DNA of 64,000 nucleotides, taken from the NCBI GenBank assembly GCA_013368445.1, contig JAACJO010000033.1:124001-188000 (forward strand), given 5' to 3'. A program made the position numbers and the translations under genes. The DNA is from Leucocoprinus leucothites (Eukaryota; Basidiomycota; Agaricomycetes; Agaricales; Agaricaceae). Shown in pieces: positions 1-9,747 of this stretch. The notes beneath the pieces are model-generated. The model ran no database searches. It was not told the origin of the DNA and was given only the letters and a program-made list of their open reading frames with translations. Within the stretch, counting starts at the first letter, position 1; every line of letters begins with the position of its first letter.

Positions 1-1
1 C

Positions 2-193
2 CAGACCTCAGTCCGTTCCTCCCATCCAAACCATCGAGGACGCAGTCCGAACGGACGTCCCCATCACGGTCGAACTTCTCGCATCTATGAAGGAGAATGC
101 CCCCTTACACCCCCATACGAAGATGGCAATTACGAATCTCATTACGATGATGAAGCCAACTTCAACATAGATGGTGAAGGTAATTTACCTTAG
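2..193 (+). CDS. C-terminal end of an LTR-retrotransposon polyprotein (partial)
   Basis: An open frame enters from the left edge and ends at TAG 191-193, giving 63 codons. The tail is acidic and polar (ends NIDGEGNLP). No catalytic motif is visible, so the assignment rests on position: it is followed within 40 bp by a purine-rich tract and then a sequence with LTR ends. That is the normal layout of the 3' end of a gypsy-type element. The body of the element lies outside the window. Confidence 0.45.
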   Translation, partial: QTSVRSSHPNHRGRSPNGRPHHGRTSRIYEGECPLTPPYEDGNYESHYDDEANFNIDGEGNLP

Positions 194-230
194 TGACTTA
201 GATAGTTACTAAGATGTGGACATCTTAGCT

Positions 231-240
231 AGGAAAGGGA
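231..240 (+). other. Putative polypurine tract of the gypsy-like element
   Basis: AGGAAAGGGA sits three bases before the LTR start TGTTATG. A purine run directly 5' of the 3' LTR is the plus-strand primer site of LTR retrotransposons. Confidence 0.5.
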
Positions 241-243
241 TAA

Positions 244-906
244 TGTTATGTATATTGATTATATCTAGCATTTGTTCCATCTATAATACGAAGTCGATAT
301 TAGCTTTACTTAAGTAATATCGCAATTATGTTTCTTCTTATTTGTTCTTGTATTTTCTCGTTTGTTGTGACTCATTTACTTTGTCTGATTATGACTAGTT
401 ATGACTTATTTGGTTTTGTTTTATATTTTGATGACATGTGATTGTTAAATATAGCTGCGCTATATTTGGACTTATCTTGTGATCGATCAGATGATCAAAG
501 AAGAACTTCTTTAGAAGAACTTCTAAAGCTTCTTTGACAGATCGCGTCTTATATAGTTTAATTAGCATTAAGGAAGCTGTATGCTTCTCTTCTTTCATTA
601 GAAGCCCTTAGCCCTAGTTAATAATAGATACCAACTTGTATCGTATATAAGTCGTCGACATCTACCAAGGAGAAACATCGTTTCTACTTGGTTAGGTGGA
701 GACTCAATACGAGCCTTTATCTATACAAAGTCGAATTGAACTTAAGCTTTAAGATCTCAATTACCAAAGTCTTAACTCTATAATCGCCGTATTATAACTC
801 TGACTTAGTAAACGACTTTGTCGCTTACCGAGAAGGAGTCCCCTTTGATAAGATCAACTCGATACTTATCGCGCCAGCTTAGGACCGGGCCGGCGTCACT
901 ATAACA
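244..906 (+). repeat. 3' LTR of a gypsy-like retrotransposon (663 bp)
   Basis: It starts TGTTATG and ends CACTATAACA, so the ends form the inverted repeat TGTTAT/ATAACA. AT-rich TATA-like stretches occur inside (for example near 550 and 645). The next bases, TCCAC at 907-911, are the likely 3' copy of a 5-bp target duplication; the partner copy is off the left edge. The element interrupts a copia gag-pol reading frame that resumes at once at 907. No second copy is in the window, so the LTR call rests on its termini and context. Confidence 0.65.
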
Positions 907-1286
907 TCCACTCCCATCGCTTCCCCCACTTCACCAGCCTCTTCTCCACCCCTCCAGCTCGATGCTGACTTCTATTGGATTGCAGACACAGGTGCTACAT
1001 CACATATGACCCCACACCATCATGGGTTCAAGAAATATACCCCTTGTTGCATACAAATCAGATTAGCAGACAACTCTGTCATATATTCAGCTGGGATGGG
1101 TTCAGTGGTCTTTCAGCCTGTTATGGGCGGAAAAATGGCTGGAGCGGTCGAGCTTTCATGTGTACTGCATGTTCCGGACCTCCAGAGTAATCTCCTGTCT
1201 TGTCTATACCTCACACAAAATAAGGGGTTCAATATATCCATTTCTTCACACTCTATGGCCTTTAGACTCAAGGGAGAGACTCTCTT
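907..1286 (+). pseudogene. Copia (Cop1) gag-pol fragment: protease region
   Basis: Frame +1 reads continuously from 907 and matches the same stretch of the Cop3 polyprotein at about 50,970-51,355. It holds the aspartic protease motif WIADTGATSHM (DTG at about 985) and the following LADNSVIYSAGMGS region. The fragment is cut on the left by the gypsy-like LTR and on the right, inside the codons for RLKGETL, by the poly-T end of C1. It is an inactive remnant. The rest of this Cop copy is not adjacent on either side. Confidence 0.85.
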
Positions 1287-1586
1287 TTTTTTTAAAAAAA
1301 AAAGAAAATCAATGATTTATTACGCAGTGCCTGGTCGCAGTCCGCACTCACCAACATAATACAGGGCCTAAGTACCACTACCTAAGCCAAACACTACAGA
1401 GACAAGAATAGATAAAGTCCTGTCCGAATATAGTACACTACTTGACAGCAAAGAGATGTGGCATAGTAACAAAGAAATGAAACTAAAGCCAACTCACAGA
1501 CCTCTAACAGTAAGCTTACATGCACATGTGGCCCTAGCAACAAATCAACAGGGTTAGAAGATGCGTTGAAGCAGGTATGCGACCTA

Positions 1587-3577
1587 CTACTGGGGCCTCC
1601 TATTGTCCTTCTTGTGATGGCTAAGCCAGTCATGGTCAAACTGGTGGTGCCAGAATAGGCACTTTTGATCATCAGCTGCATGGTCACCCTTGCAGTTGAT
1701 ACATGAGATGTGGGGACAGGGCTCCCTGGCAGGTGTGGGCAAGATAGGGGGGTTTGCCTTTGGACTCCCCTTACAGCATGATGATGTGGAGTGATGATTC
1801 TCACTATGGTGAGGACCACCACACTGGGAACACCTGAGCACATGATTGCAGCAGGTGGGAGTAGAGTGACTGAAGCACTAGCAGCGCTGGCACTGAGGGA
1901 CACTGGGGTGGGCATGGGCAGGCTTGATGATAGCCTGCATACCATTGAAGTTGAGGTACTTGTTAAGGAGCTTCTTGGCACTGGCTCCTGACTGAGAGTC
2001 CCATAGGTTGAACCAAACAGTGGCAGTATTGGCCTTGGGGGAGTTGCACATAATGTGCATGGATGAAACATTAGCAAAAGTGTCCTTGAACAGAGACAAT
2101 TGCATGTGATCAGTGATCTGAACTGGTGTAATACAGATGCTGTTCACATGGAAGGGGACATCAAGGATCTTGAGATAAGACCTCAACCTGGGGTGGCATG
2201 TCTTCAGCTTGAATGGGGCAGTGAAGACAGAGGGGATAGCAGACTCAACAACAGTGATATCAGAGTCTGAGGGCATGATGGAGGTGTACAGTGCAATGGT
2301 GCTGTACACCTTGGTGATGTTCTCAACATGCAAGGAAGACTTAGCATGTGAGAGAGTGTCATTGAGGAGGTGCATGGCCTTGTGGTGGAGATAAGTGATC
2401 TCACTGGCATCACCAGTGAAATCAAGGAACAGTTAGTGGTGGATGGGCCCAGCAGTGGTCATGCACAGCTTCTTGGCAGAGCTGGCAGTGGCAGTGGCAG
2501 CCTGATGCATCACAGCAATGTGATCAGGGTTGAGGGAGGGGTTTGCCTGTGCCAGCTTGATCAGCAACATAGGTGACACCAAAGCACTGGAACGAGCGGC
2601 TTCCACAAATGAGTGCTGACAAGGTGCCAGAGCAGGAGTGGGGATGGGTGCCCTCATGGGTGCTCGAGGGGTGCCACTAGCACATGCCTTAGGGGGTGCT
2701 TGCTTGGGCAGTATGGGGGGATGGGTCAGGGTGGGCCATGGTGCCTTGGGTATTTACTTGGGTGCCTTGGGGGAGCCCATGTCAATGTCACATGGTTCTG
2801 CTTTGTCAGCAGATCCATGGGTTGCCTCATGGGCAACACGTGTGTCTTTAGAGGAGGCTTCCAGCTCATTGAACTGAGCGAAGCCCTGCATGAAGGAGCA
2901 AAAGGTGGTCCAGTTTTGGCTGGTCCACTGTTCACCCATGGAAATGTGTGTACTCCCATGCCTGCTCATCTCAAATTCATAGATGGCACTAGCAAGATAG
3001 CTAGCACATGCCTTAGCATAGTCCTCGTTGAGGAGGGAATCTTTTTTATTATTTATTATTTATTATTTTTATTTTAAAAAATCAATGAATTTATATAGCA
3101 GTGCTTGATCGCAGTCCACTTTGAGGAGGGAATCATCAGGGAGTTCACACATGAAGTACAAGAGCTTTTGAGGCCATTGAAAGCCCACTTGGCTGCAGCA
3201 TCATCTCCAGGCACAGTTCCAGTAGAGGACAACAGGGTGGATGGCACAATCAGGGGAGGAGTGGGAACTGGGTAGTACATGGTACTACCAGCAATGAGAG
3301 GGGCCTTGGGACCTAAGGTCACTAGAGGCTGAGTAGTAGGCACCAGCGACAGAACATCAGCAGGCACCAAGGAAAGAGATGAGGGCGACTGAACATCAGC
3401 CCTCATGGAGGCAATAGCAGCCTTGAATTCTGCCATTGAGCAGACCAGCTGAGTGGAGGTGGAGGGCCTGGGGGCCTCATTGATAGTGTTGAGCTCATCA
3501 TTGCTGGATGCAATGTTGGAGTTGAGATCCATGTTTGCGATTTCGCAAGCAATAGCCTGAGATTTGCATCTGCCCAT
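1587..3577 (-). pseudogene. C1 ORF1: decayed LINE ORF1 with zinc knuckles
   Basis: The start is the conserved ATG-GG(G/C) at 3575-3577 (MGRCKSQ). The stop is at 1587-1589, after a FDHDWLSHHK-like end shared with C3. The readable order is a Ser/Pro/Thr-rich N-terminal part, the HGSADKAEP linker near 2800, a conserved central domain (LHHKAMHLLND... to ...WFNLWDSQSG) at about 2420-1990, and three Cys/His knuckles at about 1900-1650. Stops, frameshifts and the 79-bp insertion break the frame into pieces in different phases. The family role would be binding element RNA; this copy cannot encode the protein. Confidence 0.75.
3042..3120 (-). mobile_element. Extremely 5'-truncated LINE-D insertion (79 bp)
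   Basis: On the minus strand it reads as the last 43 bases of LINE-D (…GACTGCGATCAAGCACTGC, then TATATAAATTCATTGATTTTTT) plus an impure A-rich tail. It is flanked by perfect 14-bp duplications TTGAGGAGGGAATC at 3028-3041 and 3121-3134. It interrupts C1 ORF1. The insertion shows the minimal 3' sequence that was reverse-transcribed. Confidence 0.85.
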
Positions 3578-3662
3578 GTTAGATAGGTAGAAATGGTGTA
3601 CACTAGACGTCTAACTTCACACCAACAAATAGATGGTGGTGGTAAGAGGTCAAGGAGGGATG

Positions 3663-4472
3663 TGCGTCGAGTCTGTTTGTGAGTCATATAATGGAATATC
3701 CATCGCCACTTTGGGCATTGCCACTCCTACTGACCTTGACACTATCAAATCCTGGCTGAAAAAAGCCTGGCAACTTGGAGATGCTATTCCCATTGAGCCC
3801 TGTCTCCCACAGTCCAAATCATTTCTTAAAATTATTGGCATCCCATACTGGGTAGCCAATTCTTCCAATCCTCTTTCCTCTACTTTTATTGAGCAGGCCC
3901 TCGGCCAATCCCCCCTCTTCAAAAATGTCATTCTTGCTGCTCACCCTTGCATCATGAAAGCTTCCCCTAAGTTGGATATAGCTGTCGTTTAGTTCAACAT
4001 TTGGGATTCACAAAACAGTACTAAGGCCAAGATATTAGTCAACCGTACCATCAACTTCTGCCAACACATTGGTACTATTCACGCTACTAGTATGCATCCT
4101 GGTGTTGCACAATGCAGGAACTGCTGGTGGTGGGGTCACCCCACTCATGCGTGCCACACCCTCAGTGCTTGCTGTCAAATATGTGGTGGCCCTCATCGTG
4201 TTGAGAATCACTGCTCTATGGCCTGGTGCTGTAAGGCTAACCCCAAATCCAACCCCCCTCATGATGCTACCCCTGATGGCATCCTGTGCCCTCACCTCAA
4301 GAACTTCAAATGTCTCAACTGCAAAGGTGACCACCATGCTAATGACATTAAATGCCCATTTTGGAGAAACAGGTTTGACTGGACCTGGCACTCTAATAAA
4401 GCCGCCGAGTTACACACTGCACATGCTGTTCGCACTAATACCAATCACTCCAGTGGTGGAGTTGACATTTAA
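3663..4472 (+). pseudogene. D1 ORF1 C-terminal part (CCHC protein)
   Basis: The conserved ISIATLG...PTDLDTIKSWLKKAWQLGD block starts near 3690. Zinc knuckle CRNCWWWGHPTHAC lies at about 4110-4155, followed by CQICGGPHRVENH and CLNCKGDHHANDIKC. Stop TAA is at 4470-4472. There is an in-frame TAG in the VVWFN motif near 3990, and reading shifts frame afterwards. The protein would bind element RNA; this copy is dead. Confidence 0.8.
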
Positions 4473-4474
4473 AT

Positions 4475-7422
4475 ATGTTTGGTAAGAACAACACTATTTC
4501 TTCTGTTTGTATCTATTCGCAAAATGTGGGATGCTCTTACACCCTAGTTGATACTATTCTTGAGTCCAAGAAGCTGGACTTTGACATTATTTTTTCTACA
4601 AGAACCTCTGTGGAACCATATCCACAAGGCACCTTCTATGACTAACCCTGAAGGGGATGATGTCATGGGTGCCCCTATTCATCCCAAGTGGTTGTGCATG
4701 GTTTACCCTACTAAGCCTAATGACCCCTGCTCCTGTACTTTGACTTACATTCACAGACATCTGCTTCATATGAGACCCATCCTTTGATAGGATTGGGTCA
4801 ATCACTGCGACATTCAAATTCTGGGTTTATTCAACTAGGGTAATTATATTCATTTCCTTAACATATATTCTGACTCATCATCATCAGCTATCACCTTTCT
4901 GTTGACAAATTTCATTGACATCCCTAACATTGTATACATGGGAGGCAATTTCAACTGTTGCTCCCTGGAATGGGACCCCCTGGTCTCTCATCTCCCTTGC
5001 TCTGCCATAACTCTAACAGAGTTAGTGGACAGTTTCAATCTTACAAGGTCCACACCGACCATGATATCTCCCACCCATTTCTCCTCTATCGAAGGACATG
5101 ACAATTCAGTTATTGATCTCATTTTTTATGCTAACAATTCCACTTCCCATGTTATTAATGCAAATTCGAGACTACCCTCGGATCACGCACCTTTACTCAT
5201 TGATCTCCCAATCTGCTCAGATTATATTAATTACAAAAAACATGTATTGCCAAAGGATAGCAACGAAGAGACTGCCTTTATTTCTCAGGTCTCAGAGCAT
5301 CTAGCAGCTATTGATTGTTCAAACATTCACTCCACCTCCTGCTTGGACATTATTTCCAACTCTATTTCCCATATATTTACTGATTCTTGGAATACAAACT
5401 CTAAAATTGTATGGATTACTAACTGGTCAAAAGAATGGTGGACTTCCCATTGTTCTGAGACTCTACTTACTTACAGGAGAACCAAAGAATGAAAGGACTG
5501 GTGAGCGTTTAGGGCTGCTACTCAAGCCGCCAAATGCTCTTTCTTTGATGAGCATATTCATAAAATCGCCTCAACCAACAAGCGACCCTGGGACCTCATG
5601 GAGTGGGTCAAACAACAAAAACTCCCTACCATTGAGGGTATTCAATATCAAGGTCGCCCCTGCAATGACCTTCCGGATTTGTGGAATGCACTCCATTTGT
5701 CATATAATTCTGCATTGGGCCAACTGGTAAGCCCTCATGTTCTTAATGAAATGAAAACTATTCCCCTCCATTCTTGGGCTGACTTCTCCACTCTGGAACT
5801 CACTGAATCCCTTTCATCCTGCGCTAACTCTTCAGCACCTGGACCTGATCATATTTCCTGGAAACACTTAAAGTCTATTGTTGCCCACAACAACTGCCTC
5901 AAGAACATAATCCTCATTGCTAATGCATGTGTACGTCTATCTCACTGGCCAAGTCACTTCAAAGACTCAGTCTCTATCATCATCCCCAAGCCGAATAAAC
6001 TGGCCTATAATACACCCAAAGCATTTTGACCTATTGTCCTACTAAACACTCTAGGTAAACTCATTGAAAAGATGATCACACAACAAATGCAATTTGAAGC
6101 AGTCTCTTCAGGAGCCCTCCACACAAATCAAATGGGTGGGATTATTCAATGCTCCACTGAGGACATAGGCATTTTCCTCACTCACATCATCCAGGCTGGA
6201 TGGGCCAAAGGTATGATCACTAGTGTTTGCACTTTTGACATTGCCCAATTCTTCCCTTCCCTAAATCACAATATCCTTACTGACATCCTGCAACACCAGG
6301 GGTTTGCCCCCGAACTCATAAAATTTTTCTCTCACTACAGTAATAGACACCTCCTTTGTACATGATCACTCACCTGTACACTTGACCTTTTTGAGTGAAC
6401 TAAACAACTTTTCCACAATTTCTTTGCACAAATGGATGGAGGAAGGGGTCCTCCCCCTACACGCCTAGTTTTTGATTCATCAGTGTGATGAAACTTATTA
6501 GAAGATGACTTTTACATGAAAAGAGAAAAATCTTGAAATTGATTTCCTACTGTTTTGAACACATGATGCCCATGTGTGGCCAAAAGATATTGACATCTTG
6601 TCTATAATCACCAGGTTGTTGTGTATCTCAAATTTCATGGCAATCCGACATGGACTCATGCATTGAGCACATGATCTTTGGTTTAGAGGGCACCAGAGGA
6701 TGAAGTTGTGACAGAGTATGACATCAGGCTCCAACCAGGTTCTGTTGACCCTAAACTCCATTGAATAGCTTTTAAAGGTTTTGAGTAAAATATATGTGTA
6801 TGGCCTGATATGTGACAAAGCCACATCACACTGTACAAGGGACTCATGTTTGTGTGAATATTTCATTTTGGTAGTTTTCTAGGAATTCCTCACCATAGCC
6901 TCATAGTTTTGACTCAAAATTTTGATACCATATAGCCCAAATATACTTCAATATATTTCCAAAGATTTGTCAAGGTTGAGTGTCATTTGGTTCCAAAATC
7001 AAAGGTAAAACTTTTGAGTGTACAAAGGAGGCGTATATTACTGTACCTTATAGGTCACTCCACACAATTCATGTGGAATACTTTCATATCTGATACTCAT
7101 GATGCAGATGTTGGCATAGGGAAAGGATCAGCTCTCTCCCCTATTCTTTCAGCGCTCTATTTAGTGCCCCTCATGTTCATGTTTGACCAGTGCACTTGTC
7201 TACAATCTATACCCTCTTCCCTCCTATCCTTTGTTGATGATGGGCTTTGTATATCTCAAGTGAAGAACTATACTGACACCATTTCTTTCCTGAAAGCAGC
7301 ATACTCCATCATCACATCCATATGTACTGACCTCGGATTAGTCATTGAACATGACAAATCTGAGGTCTTCCATTTCTCATGATGACATAACGACCAAAAA
7401 CCCCCACTCAACCTATCTGATG

Positions 7423-7424
<2 letters not shown>
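4475..7424 (+). pseudogene. D1 ORF2: endonuclease and reverse transcriptase, broken
   Basis: ATG 4475-4477 lies two bases after the ORF1 stop. The endonuclease part shows YSQNVG near 4515, GGNFNCCSLEWD near 4945 (the D of the usual GGDFN is lost) and SDHAPL near 5180. The reverse transcriptase part shows APGPDHISWKHLKS near 5840, FDIAQFFPSLNHNIL near 6235, GSALSPILSALY near 7125 and FVDDG near 7231. It is broken by stops (for example TGA 5490), frameshifts, the MITE between 6338 and 7043, and truncation by B1 at 7424. Confidence 0.85.
6338..7043. mobile_element. MITE, probably Tc1/mariner-like (706 bp, TA duplication)
   Basis: The terminal inverted repeats are 25 bp with 23 matches: left 6338-6362 begins CAGTAATAGACACC, right 7019-7043 ends GTATATTACTG. 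It is flanked by TA at 6336-6337 and 7044-7045. Removing the element and one TA restores the LINE-D sequence CACTACCTTATAGGTC, which aligns with CATTACCTCATAGGTC of D9. It holds no credible transposase; a 122-codon minus-strand frame (6498-6866) has no motif I recognise. TA duplication and CAGT ends fit a non-autonomous Tc1/mariner derivative. Confidence 0.88.
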
Positions 7425-7456
<32 letters not shown>

Positions 7457-9747
7457 CCAGTGGACCCTGGAGGGGTCCAAATTTATAATGTGGTGCATGA
7501 TAGCAGTCCGTGCCCGACTATCTACTACAGGGAACCGATACCGCTACCGACTACACAAGAGTAAATAACCGGGAATATATAAGAGTTCTGTCTGAGACAA
7601 TACACGAATCGACAGCAGAAGGGGGCTAGGCATGTAACAAAATACAAAGAAGTGAGACATATACCGATATCACTGCATCTGACGGCAGGCCTTGTGGTTG
7701 GTGGGAGCCCATCCAGCGACTGGCGATGGATGGGGAACGATACGTTGACACTAGGGAGCTCCCCCTAGGCCCGGGGCTGACCAGCAGAACCAGAATGACT
7801 TTGCAGCCAATCCCGATCAAACCAGTGGCGCCAGAACATGCACTTGCGGTCAGTAGCAGCATGTTCCTTGCCGCAATTGATGCACTTGATATGGGGACAG
7901 GGTTCCCCAGCGGGTGTGGGCTGAATGGGGGGGTTGGCCTTCGGCGATCCCTTGCAGCAGGAGGAGGTAGTGCGGTGATTCTCAGACCGATGTGGCCCAC
8001 CACATTGTGAGCACCTGAGCACACGGTTGCGACAGGTGGTGGTAGTGTAGCCCCATCGCCAGCATCGTTGACACTGGGGGGTCCCGGGGTGAGCATGCGC
8101 AGCCTTGATCATGGACTGCACGCCGTCGAAGTTGAGGTATTTGCCGACCAGGCGCTTAGCGTTAGCACCGGACTGAGAATCCCAAAGGTCGACCCAGATG
8201 GTGGCGGTGTCGGCTTTGGCGGAGTTGCGCATGATGCACACAGAGGATATGTTAGCGAATGTCTCCTTGAAGGGAGACAGACGCATATGGTCGGTAACGT
8301 GTTGCGGAGTGGTGCGGATGCCACTCATGTAGTAAGGGACATCCAGGATCTTGAGGTAAGACCTGGACCTGGGACGCTTGGTCTTCAGCTCAAATGGGGC
8401 AGTGAAGGCTGAAGAGAGGGAGGATTCGATCACTAATGCATCGGCATCAGTGGCAACAGAATTGGTGTACAATGATATAGTGTCGTATGCCCGAGCAATG
8501 TTCTCGACGCGAAGCGAACTCTTCGCGCGAGTGAGGGAATCGTTGAGAAGGCGCATGGCCTTGTGGTGGAGGTAGGTGATATCACTGGAATTGCCAGTGA
8601 AATCGAGGAAGAGTTGGCATCGGGTGGGGCCCGATGTGGTCATGTGGGGCTTCTTCGCAGAAGGCGCATCAGCGAGGGCGGCCTGATGCATTGCAGTGAC
8701 GCGATCGGGCTCGAGGGTGGGGTGGGACTGGGCTAGCTTGATGAGCGCTGCCGCAGACTCCGGGGTACGGGCTACCTCAGCGAACGACTTCTTAGCCGCC
8801 GAGGGAGAGATGGGCGCTCGCCGGGCTTGGCCATCAGACCTAACCTTAGGAGCAGGGGGCACTTGAGTGGGTGCTTTGCCACTAGCGCGGGCCTTTGCAG
8901 GCACTGGCTTGGGCGGTAGGGAGGGACAGGCCGGGGCAGGCCGACGATCCAGGGGTGGTAAAGAGGGCGCCTTGGGGGAACCCATGTTGATGTCACGTGG
9001 ACCCGCTGAGTCAGCGGATCCATGGATCGCCTCATGGGCGACGCGCGTATGATTAGGGTGGGCCTCTTCAATTTTGGTGGCACAGTCCTGAATGAAATCT
9101 GCAAATGTGGCCCATCTCTGGGCTCGCATTCGCTCGTTGACGAGGGCCATGTCGCCTTGGCCCTGGTTGAGAACTTCTGCAACCAATCCAACAAGAGTCG
9201 GGATGATCACGGCAGTGGTGGCCTCTGGAAGAGGGCCTGAGGGAACGCTCCCAATGAAGCAGGAGAAGAAACGGATCCCAGCAAGAGCCCGGGTCTCAAC
9301 AGACTCCTCAGTTGACCTGGAGGAGACGGCGGACGGCGGTGCTGGGGGAGGAAGGTCCTTCACAGGGTAGAATGTCTGTCCACTGGCAGTGAAGGGTTTT
9401 GGGGATGGCGACGGAACGTCAGCCAAGGGAGCGACTGCCACCTGCGACGGAACGTCAGCGGCAGGCAGGGAGGAAGGTCCAGGCGACGAAACGTCAGCCT
9501 GGGGAGGTCCAAAGAACCCATGAACATTGCGGGGGTCATTGTAGGGGTCAAGATGTTCATCCTCGGACATCTCGGCGATGTTGAGCTCGTCAGCGGAGGC
9601 TTCGGCGGACTCGGTTGTTTGGCGGGGAGGCTTGTTAGACTTAGATTTACGTCTGCCCATGTAGCTACAAGTAGACGCAGTAGTATTGAACTCTAATCGC
9701 GACATACCAACTAAGAGATGGTGGTGGTAAGAGGTCAAGAAGGGATG
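7425..9747 (-). mobile_element. ORF1-only LINE-like element, family B, copy B1 (full length)
   Basis: The 5' leader begins at 9747 (CATCCCTTCTTGACC on the minus strand) and the 3' tail is T30 at 7425-7454. The 3' UTR between the ORF1 stop and the tail is about 310 bp and ends with a GGACCCCTCCAGGGTCC hairpin (7461-7477). One intact ORF fills the rest; no RT is encoded. The left flank is LINE-D ORF2 and the right flank is the 3' end of a Cop element. Only ACCTAT is shared between them, so no convincing target duplication is present. Confidence 0.88.
7765..9660 (-). CDS. B1 ORF1: intact 631-aa gag-like zinc-knuckle protein
   Basis: The start MGRRKSKSNK at 9658-9660 was chosen because this ATG is conserved in all family A-C copies. 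An open reading frame extends further upstream only into antisense copia sequence. N-terminal part: acidic and Ser/Pro-rich (MSEDEHLDPY), with repeated ADVPS units, then a family-specific segment (GGQTFYPVK, AVIIPTLVGLVAEVLN). A basic Pro-rich linker follows, then a conserved domain from FLDFTGNSSDITYLHHKAM to YLNFDGVQSMIKAAHAH. It ends in knuckles CQRCWRWGYTTTTC (the usual His is Tyr), CSQCGGPHRSENH and CINCGKEHAATDRKC. By homology to LINE-D ORF1 it probably binds element RNA in ribonucleoprotein particles. It is one of only two complete ORF1 genes in the window. Confidence 0.85.
   Translation of the reverse strand: MGRRKSKSNKPPRQTTESAEASADELNIAEMSEDEHLDPYNDPRNVHGFFGPPQADVSSPGPSSLPAADVPSQVAVAPLADVPSPSPKPFTASGQTFYPVKDLPPPAPPSAVSSRSTEESVETRALAGIRFFSCFIGSVPSGPLPEATTAVIIPTLVGLVAEVLNQGQGDMALVNERMRAQRWATFADFIQDCATKIEEAHPNHTRVAHEAIHGSADSAGPRDINMGSPKAPSLPPLDRRPAPACPSLPPKPVPAKARASGKAPTQVPPAPKVRSDGQARRAPISPSAAKKSFAEVARTPESAAALIKLAQSHPTLEPDRVTAMHQAALADAPSAKKPHMTTSGPTRCQLFLDFTGNSSDITYLHHKAMRLLNDSLTRAKSSLRVENIARAYDTISLYTNSVATDADALVIESSLSSAFTAPFELKTKRPRSRSYLKILDVPYYMSGIRTTPQHVTDHMRLSPFKETFANISSVCIMRNSAKADTATIWVDLWDSQSGANAKRLVGKYLNFDGVQSMIKAAHAHPGTPQCQRCWRWGYTTTTCRNRVLRCSQCGGPHRSENHRTTSSCCKGSPKANPPIQPTPAGEPCPHIKCINCGKEHAATDRKCMFWRHWFDRDWLQSHSGSAGQPRA

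Larger units (their letters stand above)
1285..3662 (-). mobile_element. ORF1-only LINE-like element, family C, copy C1
   Basis: The minus-strand element runs from a 5' leader ending at 3662 (first bases CATCCCTCCTTGACCTCTTA) to a 3' tail at 1285-1310, a T-run then an A-run as read on the plus strand. The 3' UTR (about 1310-1586) ends with the shared GCGGACTGCGACC...TCATTGATTT motif. There is no ORF2. A 79-bp LINE-D tail is inserted at 3042-3120. The left flank is Cop1, but the right flank is LINE-D ORF1, so no target duplication pairs the two ends. One side has been rearranged or truncated after insertion. Confidence 0.8.
3663..7424 (+). mobile_element. LINE-D copy D1 (5' and 3' truncated)
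   Basis: It enters in mid-ORF1 (matching the VESVRESYNG region of other copies) directly after C1. It then runs through ORF2 to the sequence just after the reverse transcriptase FVDDG box, where B1 begins. A 706-bp MITE is inserted at 6338-7043. The RNase H part and 3' UTR are missing. Neither end is a natural LINE end. Confidence 0.85.

Noticed and set aside
1394..2077. Long minus-strand frame in C1 and similar frames overlapping other ORF1s
   Set aside because: These are alternative-frame readings of the GC-rich ORF1 region and lack the conserved knuckles and core motifs.
6498..6866. 122-codon minus-strand frame inside the MITE
   Set aside because: No transposase or other motif, and no start context or homology that I recognise; probably chance.
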